Shown: positions 11,701 to 21,302 of the stretch, one piece after another
Layout: each line of letters begins with the position of its first letter
Numbering within the stretch: the stretch's first letter is position 1
Assembly (NCBI GenBank): GCA_018340375.1
Contig: JAFFJZ010000017.1
Location: 4,702,001-4,766,000 of the forward strand
Reading direction: 5' to 3'
Origin: Gonatopus flavifemur
Lineage: Eukaryota > Arthropoda > Insecta > Hymenoptera > Dryinidae
Length of the DNA stretch: 64,000 nt
Notes under the pieces: model-generated
Database searches by the model: none
What the model was told of the DNA's origin: nothing
Seen by the model: only the letters and a program-made list of their open reading frames with translations
Translations under genes and position numbers: made by a program

Positions 11701-12240
11701 ATAACTTACTACATCCTCGTTCAGTGCATTAAGTTGACCAGTCCTGGAGTTCAAGTCTCCACATATATAGACAGGTAGATGTGGATATTTTTCATTTATC
11801 TTCAAAAGAGTATTGTTCAGAATATATAAGTCATTGCCGATATCAGTTTGGGGTGGCAAATAGATAACAGCCACAATGAATTGCATATTTTTTGCGTCTA
11901 ATTTAAGGAGAATCGATATAATATTTCTTTCAATTATCTCATCTTTGAATACGTTTTTATTGATTGCGATCATAATGCCACCTTTGGGCTTACCTTTAGA
12001 ATGTTCTTTCACCGCGTATGTCTGTATCAATTTAAACTTTAATAAACCACAAGGCATGGATTACTTTCCTGAAGAAGTTAACCACGTTTCTGTAAAGCAT
12101 AGTATATCGTTTTCTGTACCTAGATTTTCTAAATCAGTGAAATTTTTGATGCCAAAAGTATTCCAACAAATAATTCTAATTCGTTTCTTATCTGATAACC
12201 TGTCGATTTCCTTTGTTGTATCCCGATAGATTAAGCCGTT
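8777..12240 (-). pseudogene. LINE ORF2: endonuclease and reverse transcriptase, broken
   Basis: The N-terminal apurinic-type endonuclease runs from about 12,230 to 11,330: CWNTFGIKN, TETW, then an in-frame TAA at about 12,061, then YICGDLNSRTG, VIDYMVCN and TNSDHMRLIL. Further stops lie near 11,329 and 11,290. After a piece at 11,250-11,026 the frame changes and the reverse transcriptase follows (10,870-9,578): NCKAPGPDGVSNEF, FIDFARAFDTVKH, GEILSPLLFFLF and the catalytic FADD at about 10,090. The C-terminal part (9,472-8,777) holds a cysteine/histidine motif, CSVCHSQDTGTLYHTLIDC. Removing the MITE at 9473-9577 and one copy of its 6-bp flank joins the two frames as LTP-LSADV. The protein would nick target DNA and copy the element RNA in the nucleus. 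Confidence 0.85.
9473..9577. mobile_element. 105-bp MITE (GTGCTGTT ends) inside LINE ORF2
   Basis: The ends are CCCAGACAGCACAACGTG and CACATTGTGCTGTT, and AGGGGT is duplicated on both sides (9467-9472 and 9578-9583). Removing the element and one AGGGGT restores the LINE reading frame. A close copy lies at 24,941-25,042 and a relative at 28,304-28,405. Confidence 0.8.
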
Positions 12241-12264
12241 GTGTTCTGTTGTTGAATTGGATTG

Positions 12265-13056
12265 CTATGCTTTGGAATTCGACCTAGTTGAACGTGGTGT
12301 GATGTTTACATATTTCTCCATTGAATCATCATATTGTCGGGTAGAACCTTTTCGGATTCGAGTATTGTTGTTTTTCTTCCCCACGTTGTTGCTGGTGTCA
12401 TCGAACTGGGAATTTATTTCACCAGTATCTCCTGCGTTCGCCCCCTCTCCCAGTATTAGGTCGATTTCTTCTTGGCTGATAGTTGTATTGCCAATGTGTA
12501 GCTTGTTTCCTTTGATACGGGCGTCGGTACCTTTCTGTTTGAGTAAGAATCTTGCCCTCAAAATACGCTTCTTTAAAAGTCTATCTTCTATCGGTTCATC
12601 ATTGGCGATTGCAGACTTCAGTTTATGAGAGTTATTTGCCTTTTTGAAGAATAAATTCTTCCATCTGGAGGCGATCAATTTGATCAATATTGGTCTACGT
12701 CCTTTACTTCTACCGATACGAAAGATTGCTTCAATACAAAGCTCGGTGATGTTTACATCGGCCTCTTGTATGATTTTCATAACATTGTCGAAAAGATTAT
12801 TATTGAACTGGTCGTTGTCCTCTACTTTGAACAAAATTAAATTCTCCGTGTAAAGATATTTCTCAACTTTTGAAACTCTATTGGATAGATTTTTGATATT
12901 CTCATCCAGATCAAGGTATTTGGAGTCTTGAAGAAGCTGAGAGTTTTTTATCAGTTCGATGTCTTTCTGTATTTGAGAATGATTCGTCTTCAAACCTTTG
13001 ATGTCTTCTCTTATTACTTCCAATATTTTCGTAGTAGAAGAATCTTCTTCACTCAT
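12265..13056 (-). CDS. LINE ORF1 nucleic-acid-binding protein
   Basis: An intact 263-codon ORF starting at the ATG at 13,056, directly after the 5' UTR. Residues about 10-75 are rich in heptad-like Leu/Ile/Lys/Glu and suggest a coiled coil (EDIKGLKTNHSQIQKDIELI and following). Residues about 75-170 resemble the RNA-binding core of LINE ORF1 proteins, with an IFRIGRSKGRRPILIKL segment. The C-terminus is basic and Asn-rich. ORF1 proteins of this type trimerise and coat element RNA in cytoplasmic particles. ORF2 begins just downstream, near 12,240. Unlike ORF2, this ORF has no break. Confidence 0.75.
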   Translation of the reverse strand: MSEEDSSTTKILEVIREDIKGLKTNHSQIQKDIELIKNSQLLQDSKYLDLDENIKNLSNRVSKVEKYLYTENLILFKVEDNDQFNNNLFDNVMKIIQEADVNITELCIEAIFRIGRSKGRRPILIKLIASRWKNLFFKKANNSHKLKSAIANDEPIEDRLLKKRILRARFLLKQKGTDARIKGNKLHIGNTTISQEEIDLILGEGANAGDTGEINSQFDDTSNNVGKKNNNTRIRKGSTRQYDDSMEKYVNITPRSTRSNSKA

Positions 13057-13250
13057 TTCAAAAGTAGTTAGATTAAGTGGTCACAGATCCAACACTTAGG
13101 TGGCCACTTTAAAATTTCACTAATGATGATCGATGAACAGCGTGCACTAAATATTTAACGAGACACTGAACTGTACGACTCGAAACGTTTATCCGTGAGC
13201 AGACAACTTCGAAATACGTCCGCCTCCGGCGACCGCTGATACGACCCTCC

Positions 13251-13262
13251 GGAAATTCTAAT
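13251..13262. repeat. Target-site duplication, right copy
   Basis: GGAAATTCTAAT, identical to 8,597-8,608; it marks the 5' end of the LINE. Confidence 0.9.
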
Positions 13263-13914
13263 CATACGAAGTCTTTTTTCTATTCGCAAGTAAGGGACTT
13301 TGAAGAATTTCGAACAACGCTGATGGTAAAAATAATTAGAAACTGAGAGTACTTAGTAAATCGATGGTCGAGATGTTTTAATGTCCTTGGATTGCGAAGA
13401 AAAATAGGAATTCATATGATTAAATTCTCCACAGTGTATATTATACCCTACCGCTGGATCCGTCCACATACGAGAATTCGTAACATGAGAGAGACATAAA
13501 TTCTCTGTTCATCAAACTTTTTATTATTATGACAGTAGACAATTTTCGATGCAAAAACAATCCATACAGTAAAACAATGCCGAAAAATTCCTGGAGAATT
13601 CAAATTGAATTCTCGACATCCTGATTATTCAGTTTTTTACAAACTGATTTGTTTTGGTGTGATGTATGGGAATTTATTCTGATGATTTTTTGTTACGATA
13701 TGTAATTGGATTCTTCACGTTTGATGAAATTGAAAAATACCCCATGGCATCAATGTTCTTGCAGACAAAGCATTCCGAAAGATATGTCTGAGTATGTTTG
13801 GTTGAAAGATTTCTTGAGATATTTTTTAGAAGTATTTGTGCTATGTGAGGGTTTGATTGGTTGCCATAGGAAACGTTTGATGCAGAAACAATGCTGATGA
13901 ATTATTTGCATTGC
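13263..13914. other. Unannotated AT-rich sequence
   Basis: No supported gene; the frame at 13,706-13,897 has no recognisable motif. Scattered TATGGGAAT and GATTGGTTGCC phrases near the right end may be degenerate satellite. Confidence 0.35.
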
Positions 13915-14271
13915 ATCTAACTGGATTATTCATTCTTGATACAATACCAATTCAATCCGATTGAGAAACTTCTCATTGTTTCCAATAGAAAATTTCAAAA
14001 TGCAGAAGGAATTTCTCCTATTGGATTTGAGCAGTTTTTCATTATCAATAAAAATAACGATTGAAACAAATTGGAAATATTTTATTGGTACCGATGGCAA
14101 TTTTTATTGATGATGAAATACCGATTGAATCCAATTGAAAAATGTTCCATTGGTATCAATCGGAATTTCCATTATTAATAAAATACCGATTGAATCCCAA
14201 TGAAAGATATTTCATTGGTATCAACTGGAATATTCATTGTTAATAAGATCACAATTTTCATTGATGATGAA
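13915..14271. repeat. Satellite array 2, left part
   Basis: Tandem units of the same ~65-bp family as array 1, with AAATACCGATTGAATCC and GGTATCAATCGGAATTT recurring. The array stops at ATTGATGATGAA (14,260-14,271), where an R1-clade element has inserted, and resumes at 17,512. An uninterrupted ATTGATGATGAA is present in a neighbouring unit at 14,106-14,117. Confidence 0.85.
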
Positions 14272-14924
14272 CTCCGCTTTCAACCGGTCCCAAGCCCGGG
14301 ACCCCATCCCGCAAGTGATGGGGGAGGAGGAAGGATAGAGGAGTGAGTCCTCTCTGAAAAACCGCGGCCCATCTGGCTCCGGATGATAGCACCGCGTGAG
14401 GGCCCCTGCCTAGGGTCACAGGTGACACCCGACCAACGTCCCTGACGGCGGACGAGGGAACGAATTCCCCAACGGCGGAGGGGGCGAATGAGTCACAAGT
14501 GAAAACCCAGGCGCGTCTGTACCCGCATCAGGCGGCGTCCCGATCGGCGTCTGCCACCATGTTAGATGCGGCCGTGTCCAATGATCGGCCCGGACCGCAG
14601 TCAACTCTGGGAGTGTCCCTTGAAGCAGCCAGCCTTCTCACCTGGTTGGGGAGAGGGACTGATGTGAGCTCGCTCTGCCGAGGAGTCGCTGTGATCCGGA
14701 GTCAGAGACGAGCCCACTCGAGCCCCGATCAGGAAGTGGACCGTGGATGTCGGGGTCGAAGCCTACATCGCTACGGGCGACCCCCGGTCCGTGCGGCATC
14801 CCGGACTGGGCAAACGGAGGCCGGGCCCCGGGGAACTAGGGGAGGAGAAATTCTCTGAGGGTACACCTGCTCTCGGCATTCCGGGCCGCCCCACCGACCA
14901 CGATGCGCTGGAAAAAACATTAAA

Positions 14925-16282
14925 ATGACTAAAAATTCCACAAATGAGGAAAAAAACGATGAGAGACAGGAGGACATAAGAGGAGGCGATGATCTGACTT
15001 CCTTACGGAAGCTGATCCTCGAATCAGAGCAGAAGGCGGAGGAAAGGCTCGCAGAAATGCGACGTCTAATCCGGAGCATGACGGAGGCCATCCAGAAGCA
15101 GCCCAACGTCAACCGGACTGTGAAAGATGCTCTTCCAGAGCTGTTGGAGGAGCTGGATGAACTGCGGGAGAACACGCGGTCCTACACCCACGTTCGGGAG
15201 GCCCTGGACTCGGAGATTTCTAGGGCGCGGTCTAAAGCCACGAAATCCGCCCCACGGAGTTCTTCCAACAGTCCAACTCCGATAAGTGGCCAGAAACGCA
15301 GTGCCACGAGCCCCCCAGATCCTCCGAGGGCTTTCCTTCAGGTGCCTAAGAGGAGGAAATCCGTGGCGGCTCCCGAAGAGGATGAATGGACGATGGTCAA
15401 GCCGGCAAATAAGAAGAGAGAGAATAAGGAGAAGAAAGTGAGGCTGAATCAGGCGCACCCACAAAGTCTCCAGTGGGGTTGGCGCCGCCAACGAATCCCA
15501 AACGGAAACGGAAACGGCGACTGACCAAGCCTGACGCCTTCGCCCTGGAACCCGCTAGAGGTAAGAGATATGCGGACGTCCTGGACACCGTTCATCGCAC
15601 CGGGAGTCCAGAGGATCTGGTGGTACAAGTGAGCTCGGTACGTCACACGAGGACTGGCGAGGTCCTCATCGAGATGAAGAGAGCGACGGACCAAGCTAAG
15701 GTTTCCTCCTCGGCAGCGCTGAGGGAGGCCGCAGAGGAGGTGGGCGGCGTTCTGGCGCTAACACCTCTCGCTAGCTTGCAGATACGTGACCTGGACGTCT
15801 GCTCCACCAAGGAGGAAGTTGAGATTGCACTGCGGAATGCACTGCCGGACTACGGCGGAACCCTGCAGTTAACCCTTACGAAGTCCACCGAGCGTGGTTA
15901 AGTCTTGGCCCTTGTCACCCTAGAACAGAGGGCTGCCAGGTCCCTGATGACCACGACGTCAATCAGGGTGGGCTGGATCGCGAACTGCAGGATCCGAGAG
16001 AGAACAGTGGTACGGAGGTGCTTCAGGTGTCTCGGCTACGATCATCATAGTCGTGGCTGCCAAGGACCTGACCGGAGCAAGATCTGCTTCCGTTGTGGTG
16101 CAGAGGACCACAAGGCGGCGGGATGCACGAAAGAGTCCGCCTGTTACCTCTGCATCACGGCGGAGAAGTCTGGTACCCACCAAGCGGGTTCAGGAACGTG
16201 CGAAGTGTTCCGCAGAGCCCTCGCCCAGGCGAAAGGCAGACCAAACGAAGATGGCGGTGGTTCTGCAGTGCAACCTCAATAG
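14925..16282 (+). pseudogene. R1-clade ORF1 (gag-like, three CCHC knuckles)
   Basis: The reading is split into three pieces: 14,925-15,524, then about 15,440-15,901 in another frame, then 15,902-16,282 after a TAA at 15,899. The first part has a Glu/Arg-rich helical segment (ESEQKAEERLAEMRRL) and a basic Ser/Pro-rich linker. The second has the conserved gag segment around RYADVLDTV and GEVLIEMKRAT. The third carries zinc knuckles CFRCLGYDHHSRGC and CFRCGAEDHKAAGC (both CX2CX4HX4C) and a longer third Cys/His motif starting CYLC. ORF1 would bind element RNA. One frameshift and one stop make it inactive. It overlaps the start of ORF2 by about 30 bp in another frame. Confidence 0.85.
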
Positions 16283-17387
16283 GAGTAGGGTGGCCCACGA
16301 CCTCCTGGCCCAGATCTGTCGCGAGAAGGGAGCTGACCTCGTCTCGATCAATGGACAGTATCGGGACAAGGAGGGGCCAGGATGGTGCTCCGATGCCCTC
16401 GGCACGGCGGCGATATGGATCCCGGATACACAGCACTGCCCACTCACACTCCATGGTTCCGGCAGAGGCTTCGTGTGGGTGAGATGCAGAGACGTGACAT
16501 ACGTCAGCTGTTACCCCACTCCCAACGAGTCGATACACGGATTCCAGGCCCAACTCGACGGCCTGGAGGACGCTCTCCGGGACATGGGAGGATACAAGAT
16601 AGTGACCGGGGACTTCAACGCGAAATCTCTCGGATGGTGTGAAGCCAGGCCGGATTCCCGAAGTGGACAAGTCATGGATATGGCATCCAGACTTCATCTA
16701 GTGATCTTGAACACCGGCTCCACGTCCACCCTCCGAAGGCCTGGCTACAGGCAGACGATTTTGGACATCTCCTTTGCGACGAAGGATCTGGTGCCCCGCG
16801 TCAAGGACTGGAGGTCCATCCATCACGGCGCTCCCGTTGCGAGAAGAGACGAAGCGAGACGTCACGCTAGAGACATGTCCTTGCGTGCCTGGCAGGAAAG
16901 ATGGGAAGGAAAGTCGCGGGCCAGGTGGACAGCGAGGCTCATCCCTCGTCTCAACATCTGGCTCAACCGTCAGCATGGGGAAATCGATTACTTCCTTACC
17001 CAACTGCTGACGGGGCACGGTCTGTTCCACCCCTACCTCTGTAAAATGGGCAAGGTGCAGGAACCAGACTGTGTCTTTTGCGACTCCCAACGAGACGACG
17101 CCCTCCACACGTTCTTTGAGTGTGAGGAGTGGAGGGCGGAGAAAAGTCGTGTGGAAGAGATTTATCGCAGCGTGACCCCAGAGAACATCGTTGAGGGCAC
17201 ATGGACTGTTGTCGCCCGCTTCGCGGAGTCGGTCCTGCAACGGAACAAGAGGGCTCTTGATGCGAGAGCCGATAGGGGAGGTGGAGGAGTCACGTGGAAC
17301 GTGGACCGAAAGCCAGGGCATCCCCCCCGAAGTAATGTGTTGAAAAGTTCCAGGGGGGCGTCAATGCCTGTCAAGAGGGCGTTTTAG
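16251..17387 (+). CDS. R1-clade ORF2 with reverse transcriptase deleted (endonuclease plus C-terminal domain)
   Basis: The likely start is the ATG at 16,251, giving MAVVLQCNLNRSR, the usual beginning of R1-clade endonucleases; the frame is open further upstream but without conserved sequence. The APE-type endonuclease covers residues about 1-185: CNLNRSR, then IVTGDFNAKSLGW and ILDISFATKD. At about residue 190 (near 16,830) it jumps directly to the C-terminal region normally found after the reverse transcriptase: WTARLIPRLNIWLNRQHGE, LTQLLTGHGLFHPYL and the zinc motif CVFCDSQRDDALHTFFEC. The normal terminal SDH-like part of the endonuclease and the whole reverse transcriptase are missing, yet the frame stays open for 378 codons. 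The deletion is therefore in frame, or read-through is accidental. Confidence 0.85.
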   Translation: MAVVLQCNLNRSRVAHDLLAQICREKGADLVSINGQYRDKEGPGWCSDALGTAAIWIPDTQHCPLTLHGSGRGFVWVRCRDVTYVSCYPTPNESIHGFQAQLDGLEDALRDMGGYKIVTGDFNAKSLGWCEARPDSRSGQVMDMASRLHLVILNTGSTSTLRRPGYRQTILDISFATKDLVPRVKDWRSIHHGAPVARRDEARRHARDMSLRAWQERWEGKSRARWTARLIPRLNIWLNRQHGEIDYFLTQLLTGHGLFHPYLCKMGKVQEPDCVFCDSQRDDALHTFFECEEWRAEKSRVEEIYRSVTPENIVEGTWTVVARFAESVLQRNKRALDARADRGGGGVTWNVDRKPGHPPRSNVLKSSRGASMPVKRAF

Positions 17388-17511
17388 TGGGTATACTGCG
17401 ATCGGCAACTGTCATCTTCAGCCACAGCAGGACTCCCACACGCCGGGGAGCAATCCAGCTTCCTGACGGTGCATAGAGCATTTTCCCCTTCATAAAAGAA
17501 GAGAAAAAACA

Positions 17512-18028
17512 ATTGATGATGAAATACCGATTGAATCCAATTTAAAAATATTTCATTGGAATCATTCGGTATTTTCATTATTCATAAAATACCGATTGAA
17601 TCCAATTGGAAGATTCTTTATTGGTATCAACTAGAATTTTCAATGTTAATGAAATGCCAATTGAATGCGGTTGAAAAATATTTCATTGGAATCGACTGGA
17701 GTTTTTGTTGTTAATAAAAGACCGATTGAATCCAATTGAGAAATATTTCATTGTTAACGATCGGAATTTTCATTATTCATAGAAAACAGATTGAATCCGA
17801 TGGGAAATTATTTTATTCGTATTAATGGGAAATTTTCGATGCACAATCTCAAGTCATTCCGACAAAATGTTCTTTATCGGATTTAATCGGATGTTATATC
17901 AATCATAAAATACCGATTAAATCAAATTGAAAACCTTTTATTAGTATCAATAGGAAATTTCCAATGCAGAAACTCGATTCATTCCGACGGAATTTTTTTT
18001 TTGTAGGATTTAATCGGATTTCTTGACC
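17512..18028. repeat. Satellite array 2, right part
   Basis: The ~65-bp units continue directly from the R1-clade element (ACCGATTGAATCCAATT, GGTATCAACTAGAATTTT) and end with the ~124-bp variant and a final GACCAGGG near 18,022-18,029. Confidence 0.85.
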
Positions 18029-18032
18029 AGGG

Positions 18033-18180
18033 ATGGTTGGTAGAACGATCTGGTATCCATCCTACAACTATAGGAATCCTTTTTCCGTCTACATAGATCT
18101 TCATATTATCTATGTTACTCGCTTCCACACCAAAACGTTACGAATAACATACAATTTCGTAGGAAGAAAAAGCACATCCT
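18033..18180. repeat. Fragment of a dispersed repeat (empty-site copy)
   Basis: Begins GGTTGGTAGAACGATCTG and continues GTATCCATCCTACAAC. The same sequence occurs at about 46,297-46,317 and 46,736-46,760, where the two halves are separated by an insertion of about 420 bp. This copy therefore shows the uninterrupted state. Confidence 0.7.
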
Positions 18181-18181
18181 C

Positions 18182-20546
18182 AGGGGTCCGTGAAGGTGGC
18201 ACCCCCACCATCGAAAATCTGGATTATTATTGCATAGGAATTATGTGCTAATTATGTGCTCCATTCCTGAATTTTGTGCTCATCAAATTTTTACAAAAGA
18301 AAGGAATTTTGTGTGGGGGTGCTGATGACATGTGAAACTAGCACCCCCACTAGATGAAATCGGTATCTAATGATTTATTATCGGATCAACATTGATGGGG
18401 GAATTATGTGCTATTTATGTGGTCCAATTTACAATTTTGTGCTCCACCCACGATTCATTCATATGCTCGCTGGGAAATTCATTGGGGGAGTCGAAAACTC
18501 AACTCAATTGATCGAGTCCAGCACCCCCACTATCTGGGAACCAAATAAATCGCATTTCGACCTGGTTGGGAGTGATCTCATAATTATGTGCTATTCATGT
18601 GGTCCACCCAGTATTTATGTGCTCACTGGAAAATTCATCAGGGGAGTCTTAATCTGAACAGAATTGATCCAGTACAGCGCCCCCACTATGAGGAAGTCAA
18701 ATGAATGGTATTTGACCCGGTTGAGAATGATCCCATAATTATGTGCGATTTATGTGCTCCACCCACGATTCATGTGCTCGCTAGAAAATTCATCAGGGGA
18801 GTCGGAATCTCAACTCAATCGGTCGAGTCCAGCACCCTCACAAACTGGAAACAGAAGAAAACGCATTCTGACCTGGTTGGGAGTGATCCCAGAATGATGT
18901 GCTATTCCTGTGCTCCACCCACGACTTCTGTGCTCGAAAAAATATTCATTAGGGGAGTTGGAATCCGAACAGAATTGATCCATTACAGCACCCTCACTAT
19001 CAGGAAGTGAAATGAATAGCATTTTGACCCAATCCGGAGTGACCGCATAATTATGTGCTATTCATGTTCCCCACCCACGTTTCATGTGCTCGCTGGAAAA
19101 TCCATCAGGGGAGTGGGAATCTCAACCGAATTGATCCAGTACAGCACCCCCACCATCAAGAAGTAAAATAAAGGAATCGTAGGTGGAGCACATAAATACC
19201 ACATAATTATGGGATCACTTTCAACCGGGTCGAGATGCGTCTTATTTTGTTTCCAGATAGTGAGGGTGCTGGACTCGATCAAATGAGTTGAGATTCCGAC
19301 TCCCCTGATGAATATGGATGGGGGCCGGATCAACGAAAGGACAAATCAACGAAACCATCGGTTGAAAAGGGAGAGATGTGTAATGTATGATGTCTCATTC
19401 TTCCCAACTAACGGTTTCGTTGATTTGGTTTTTCGTTGATTTGGCCCTCATCCATGAATATTCCATCGAGCACATGGATCGTGGGTGGAGCACATGAACA
19501 GCACATAATTATGGGATTACTCCCAACCGGGTCAGAATGCGTCGTATCTTGTTCCCATAGAGTGGTGGTGCTGAACTCGATTAATTGTGTAGAGTTTCAG
19601 ACTCCCCCGATGAATTTCCCAGCGAGCACAGGAATCGTGGGTGGAGCACATGAATAGCACATAATCATGAGATCACTCTGGATCGGGTCAAAGTGGCATT
19701 TTTTTCACTCCTTTTTTCAGTACCCTTCGTGTATCACAAGTCACTAGGCATCCACTCCTGCACATTGATGAGAACATAGACTCATGAAAATAACATCATG
19801 TACAACACTCACAAGGTGTACATGATCCACTCATGAATCTGGATTGTCCCAAATATGACTTTCCCATGATCCGGTTGTTCTCGTCGTCCTATCTTCACAC
19901 CTCAAACAGCCTCTCCATCTGTCACTTCTTCCCACCACTGATTTCGATGATAAAACCAATTGGAAATTGGAGCACATGAATATCACACAATTCTCCCATC
20001 AATTTGGATCCGATAATAAATCACTCGATACCGATTTGATGTAGTGGGGGTACTAGCTTCACATGTTGTCAGCACCACTACACAAAATTCCTTTTTTTTT
20101 ATAAAAATTTGATGAGCATAAAATTAGCACCATTCACAAGGTGTACATAATCCATTAATGAATCTGGATTGTGCCAAATATGACTTTTCCATGATCCGGT
20201 TGTTCTCGTCGTCCTATCTTGACACCTCAAATAGCTTTTTCATCTGTAAACTCTTCCCACCGGTGATTTCGATGATAAAACCAATTGGAAATTGGAGCGC
20301 ATAAATAGCACATAATTCCCCCATCAATTTTGATCCGATAATGGATCATTTAATACCGATTTCACATAGTGGGGGTGCTAGCTTCACATGTCGTCAGCAC
20401 CTCCACACAAAATTCCTTTTTTTGATAAAAATTTGATGAGCACAAAAATCAGGAGTGGAGTACAAAATTAGCACATAATTCTCATGCATTAATAATCCAG
20501 ATTTTCGTTGGTGGGGGTGCCACCTTCACGGACCTCATTTACAGTG
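18182..20546. mobile_element. Large foldback repeat (~2.36 kb)
   Basis: The outer ends are inverted: GTCCGTGAAGGTGGCACC on the left and GGTGCCACCTTCACGGAC on the right. Each arm is built of degenerate tandem units of roughly 170 bp with ATAATTATGTGCTATT, TGTGCTCCACCCACG and AGCACCCCCACTAT motifs; orientation flips near 19,165. The right arm also has a tandem duplication of about 325 bp (19,806-20,130 and 20,135-20,455). The reading frames crossing it are chance. I could not define a convincing target-site duplication. Confidence 0.75.
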
Positions 20547-20856
20547 CATTTTGTAAGAGTTCAAATAAACGGATTCAGTAGAACAACAGGCGAATCCATA
20601 TTCACAGGGACTTTTATTCTTATTTTTATTCCTTGTAGTATATGCCACGAAAGAAACGGAGCAGTGATGACCATTATTCTAATCAAAGCTGACTGTTGGC
20701 CTGCTGAAAATTCTATTCCGCATATTGTTAGCCGTTCCACGTATACTGATTTTCAATTTTTTGTGCAATGAACACGATTGCGTCGGACACTTTTTAAATG
20801 ACATTGATCAGCATTGAACGGACAATCAATTCCCAAATATTAGAAACTATTGAACA
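20547..20856. other. Unannotated sequence
   Basis: No supported gene or element; the frame at 20,508-20,771 overlaps the foldback end and is chance. Confidence 0.3.
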
Positions 20857-21146
20857 GTGCAACGCTCACCATTGTCCGGCGTACTGTGACCATTTCTTCG
20901 CACGTTGTCAACAAGTTTGCGTATCGATGTATTGCACCACCATCGCATGATCAGCTGATTACATAACCATGAGTTTTTTCGCCGTCTTTTGATATACGGA
21001 GTTGAGAATTGATAAGAGCTCACCATAAAAACAATTAAGATGTTCGATGATAATTGTTTTTCAACTTTTACGTAAAGTTGTTGACAATGACAGTGGATGA
21101 AGGAATAGGGAATCAGTGCGCCGGTCAATGGTGAGCATTGCACCGC
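20857..21146. mobile_element. MITE with ~30-bp inverted ends
   Basis: The left end contains GCAACGCTCACCATTG followed by CCGGCG; the right end contains CGCCGGTCAATGGTGAGC followed by ATTGC, its inverse. The interior is non-coding. I could not establish the exact termini or a target duplication. Confidence 0.6.
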
Positions 21147-21302
21147 TCAATGATATCTCATTTTCAGGAATTGGAAGTTTCGTTTCAGAATTGAGTTTTT
21201 CTCTTTTATGTTCGTTCAAGTTATGAATAGGATATTTCTTTTGTATCGTTATCTTTTGTTGAAAATAGTGAAATCGGATTCAGAAACATTTCAAATTCAA
21301 TA

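Larger units (their letters stand above)
8609..13250 (-). mobile_element. Full-length APE-type LINE with 12-bp TSD
   Basis: A 4,642-bp non-LTR retrotransposon on the minus strand. It has a GC-richer 5' UTR (13,250 to about 13,057), ORF1, ORF2 (endonuclease plus reverse transcriptase) and a 3' tail of ACAT repeats at 8,609-8,625. The perfect 12-bp duplication at both ends shows a complete insertion. ORF2 has in-frame stops and at least one frame change, so the copy is dead. Clade assignment is uncertain: the two-ORF layout with an APE endonuclease fits the I/jockey-like groups. A 105-bp MITE later inserted into ORF2 at 9473-9577. Confidence 0.9.
14272..17511 (+). mobile_element. R1-clade LINE, internally deleted, inserted in satellite
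   Basis: A 3.24-kb GC-rich element inside AT-rich satellite. ATTGATGATGAA is duplicated at 14,260-14,271 and 17,512-17,523. It has a 5' UTR of about 650 bp, a gag-like ORF1 with three zinc knuckles, and an ORF2 in which the endonuclease is joined directly to the C-terminal domain, with no reverse transcriptase between them. R1-clade elements are normally 5-6 kb, and the missing length fits loss of the reverse-transcriptase domain. Both ends are intact, so this is a deletion derivative and not a 5' truncation. R1 itself targets 28S rDNA; no rDNA is present here. Confidence 0.88.

Noticed and set aside
14416..15694. Several minus-strand ORFs opposite the R1-clade element
   Set aside because: Long open frames on the opposite strand are a by-product of the high G+C of this element; they have no motifs and overlap the real ORF1.
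15959..17374. Overlapping plus and minus ORFs within R1-clade ORF2
   Set aside because: Shadow frames of the endonuclease/C-terminal ORF, with no recognisable domains.
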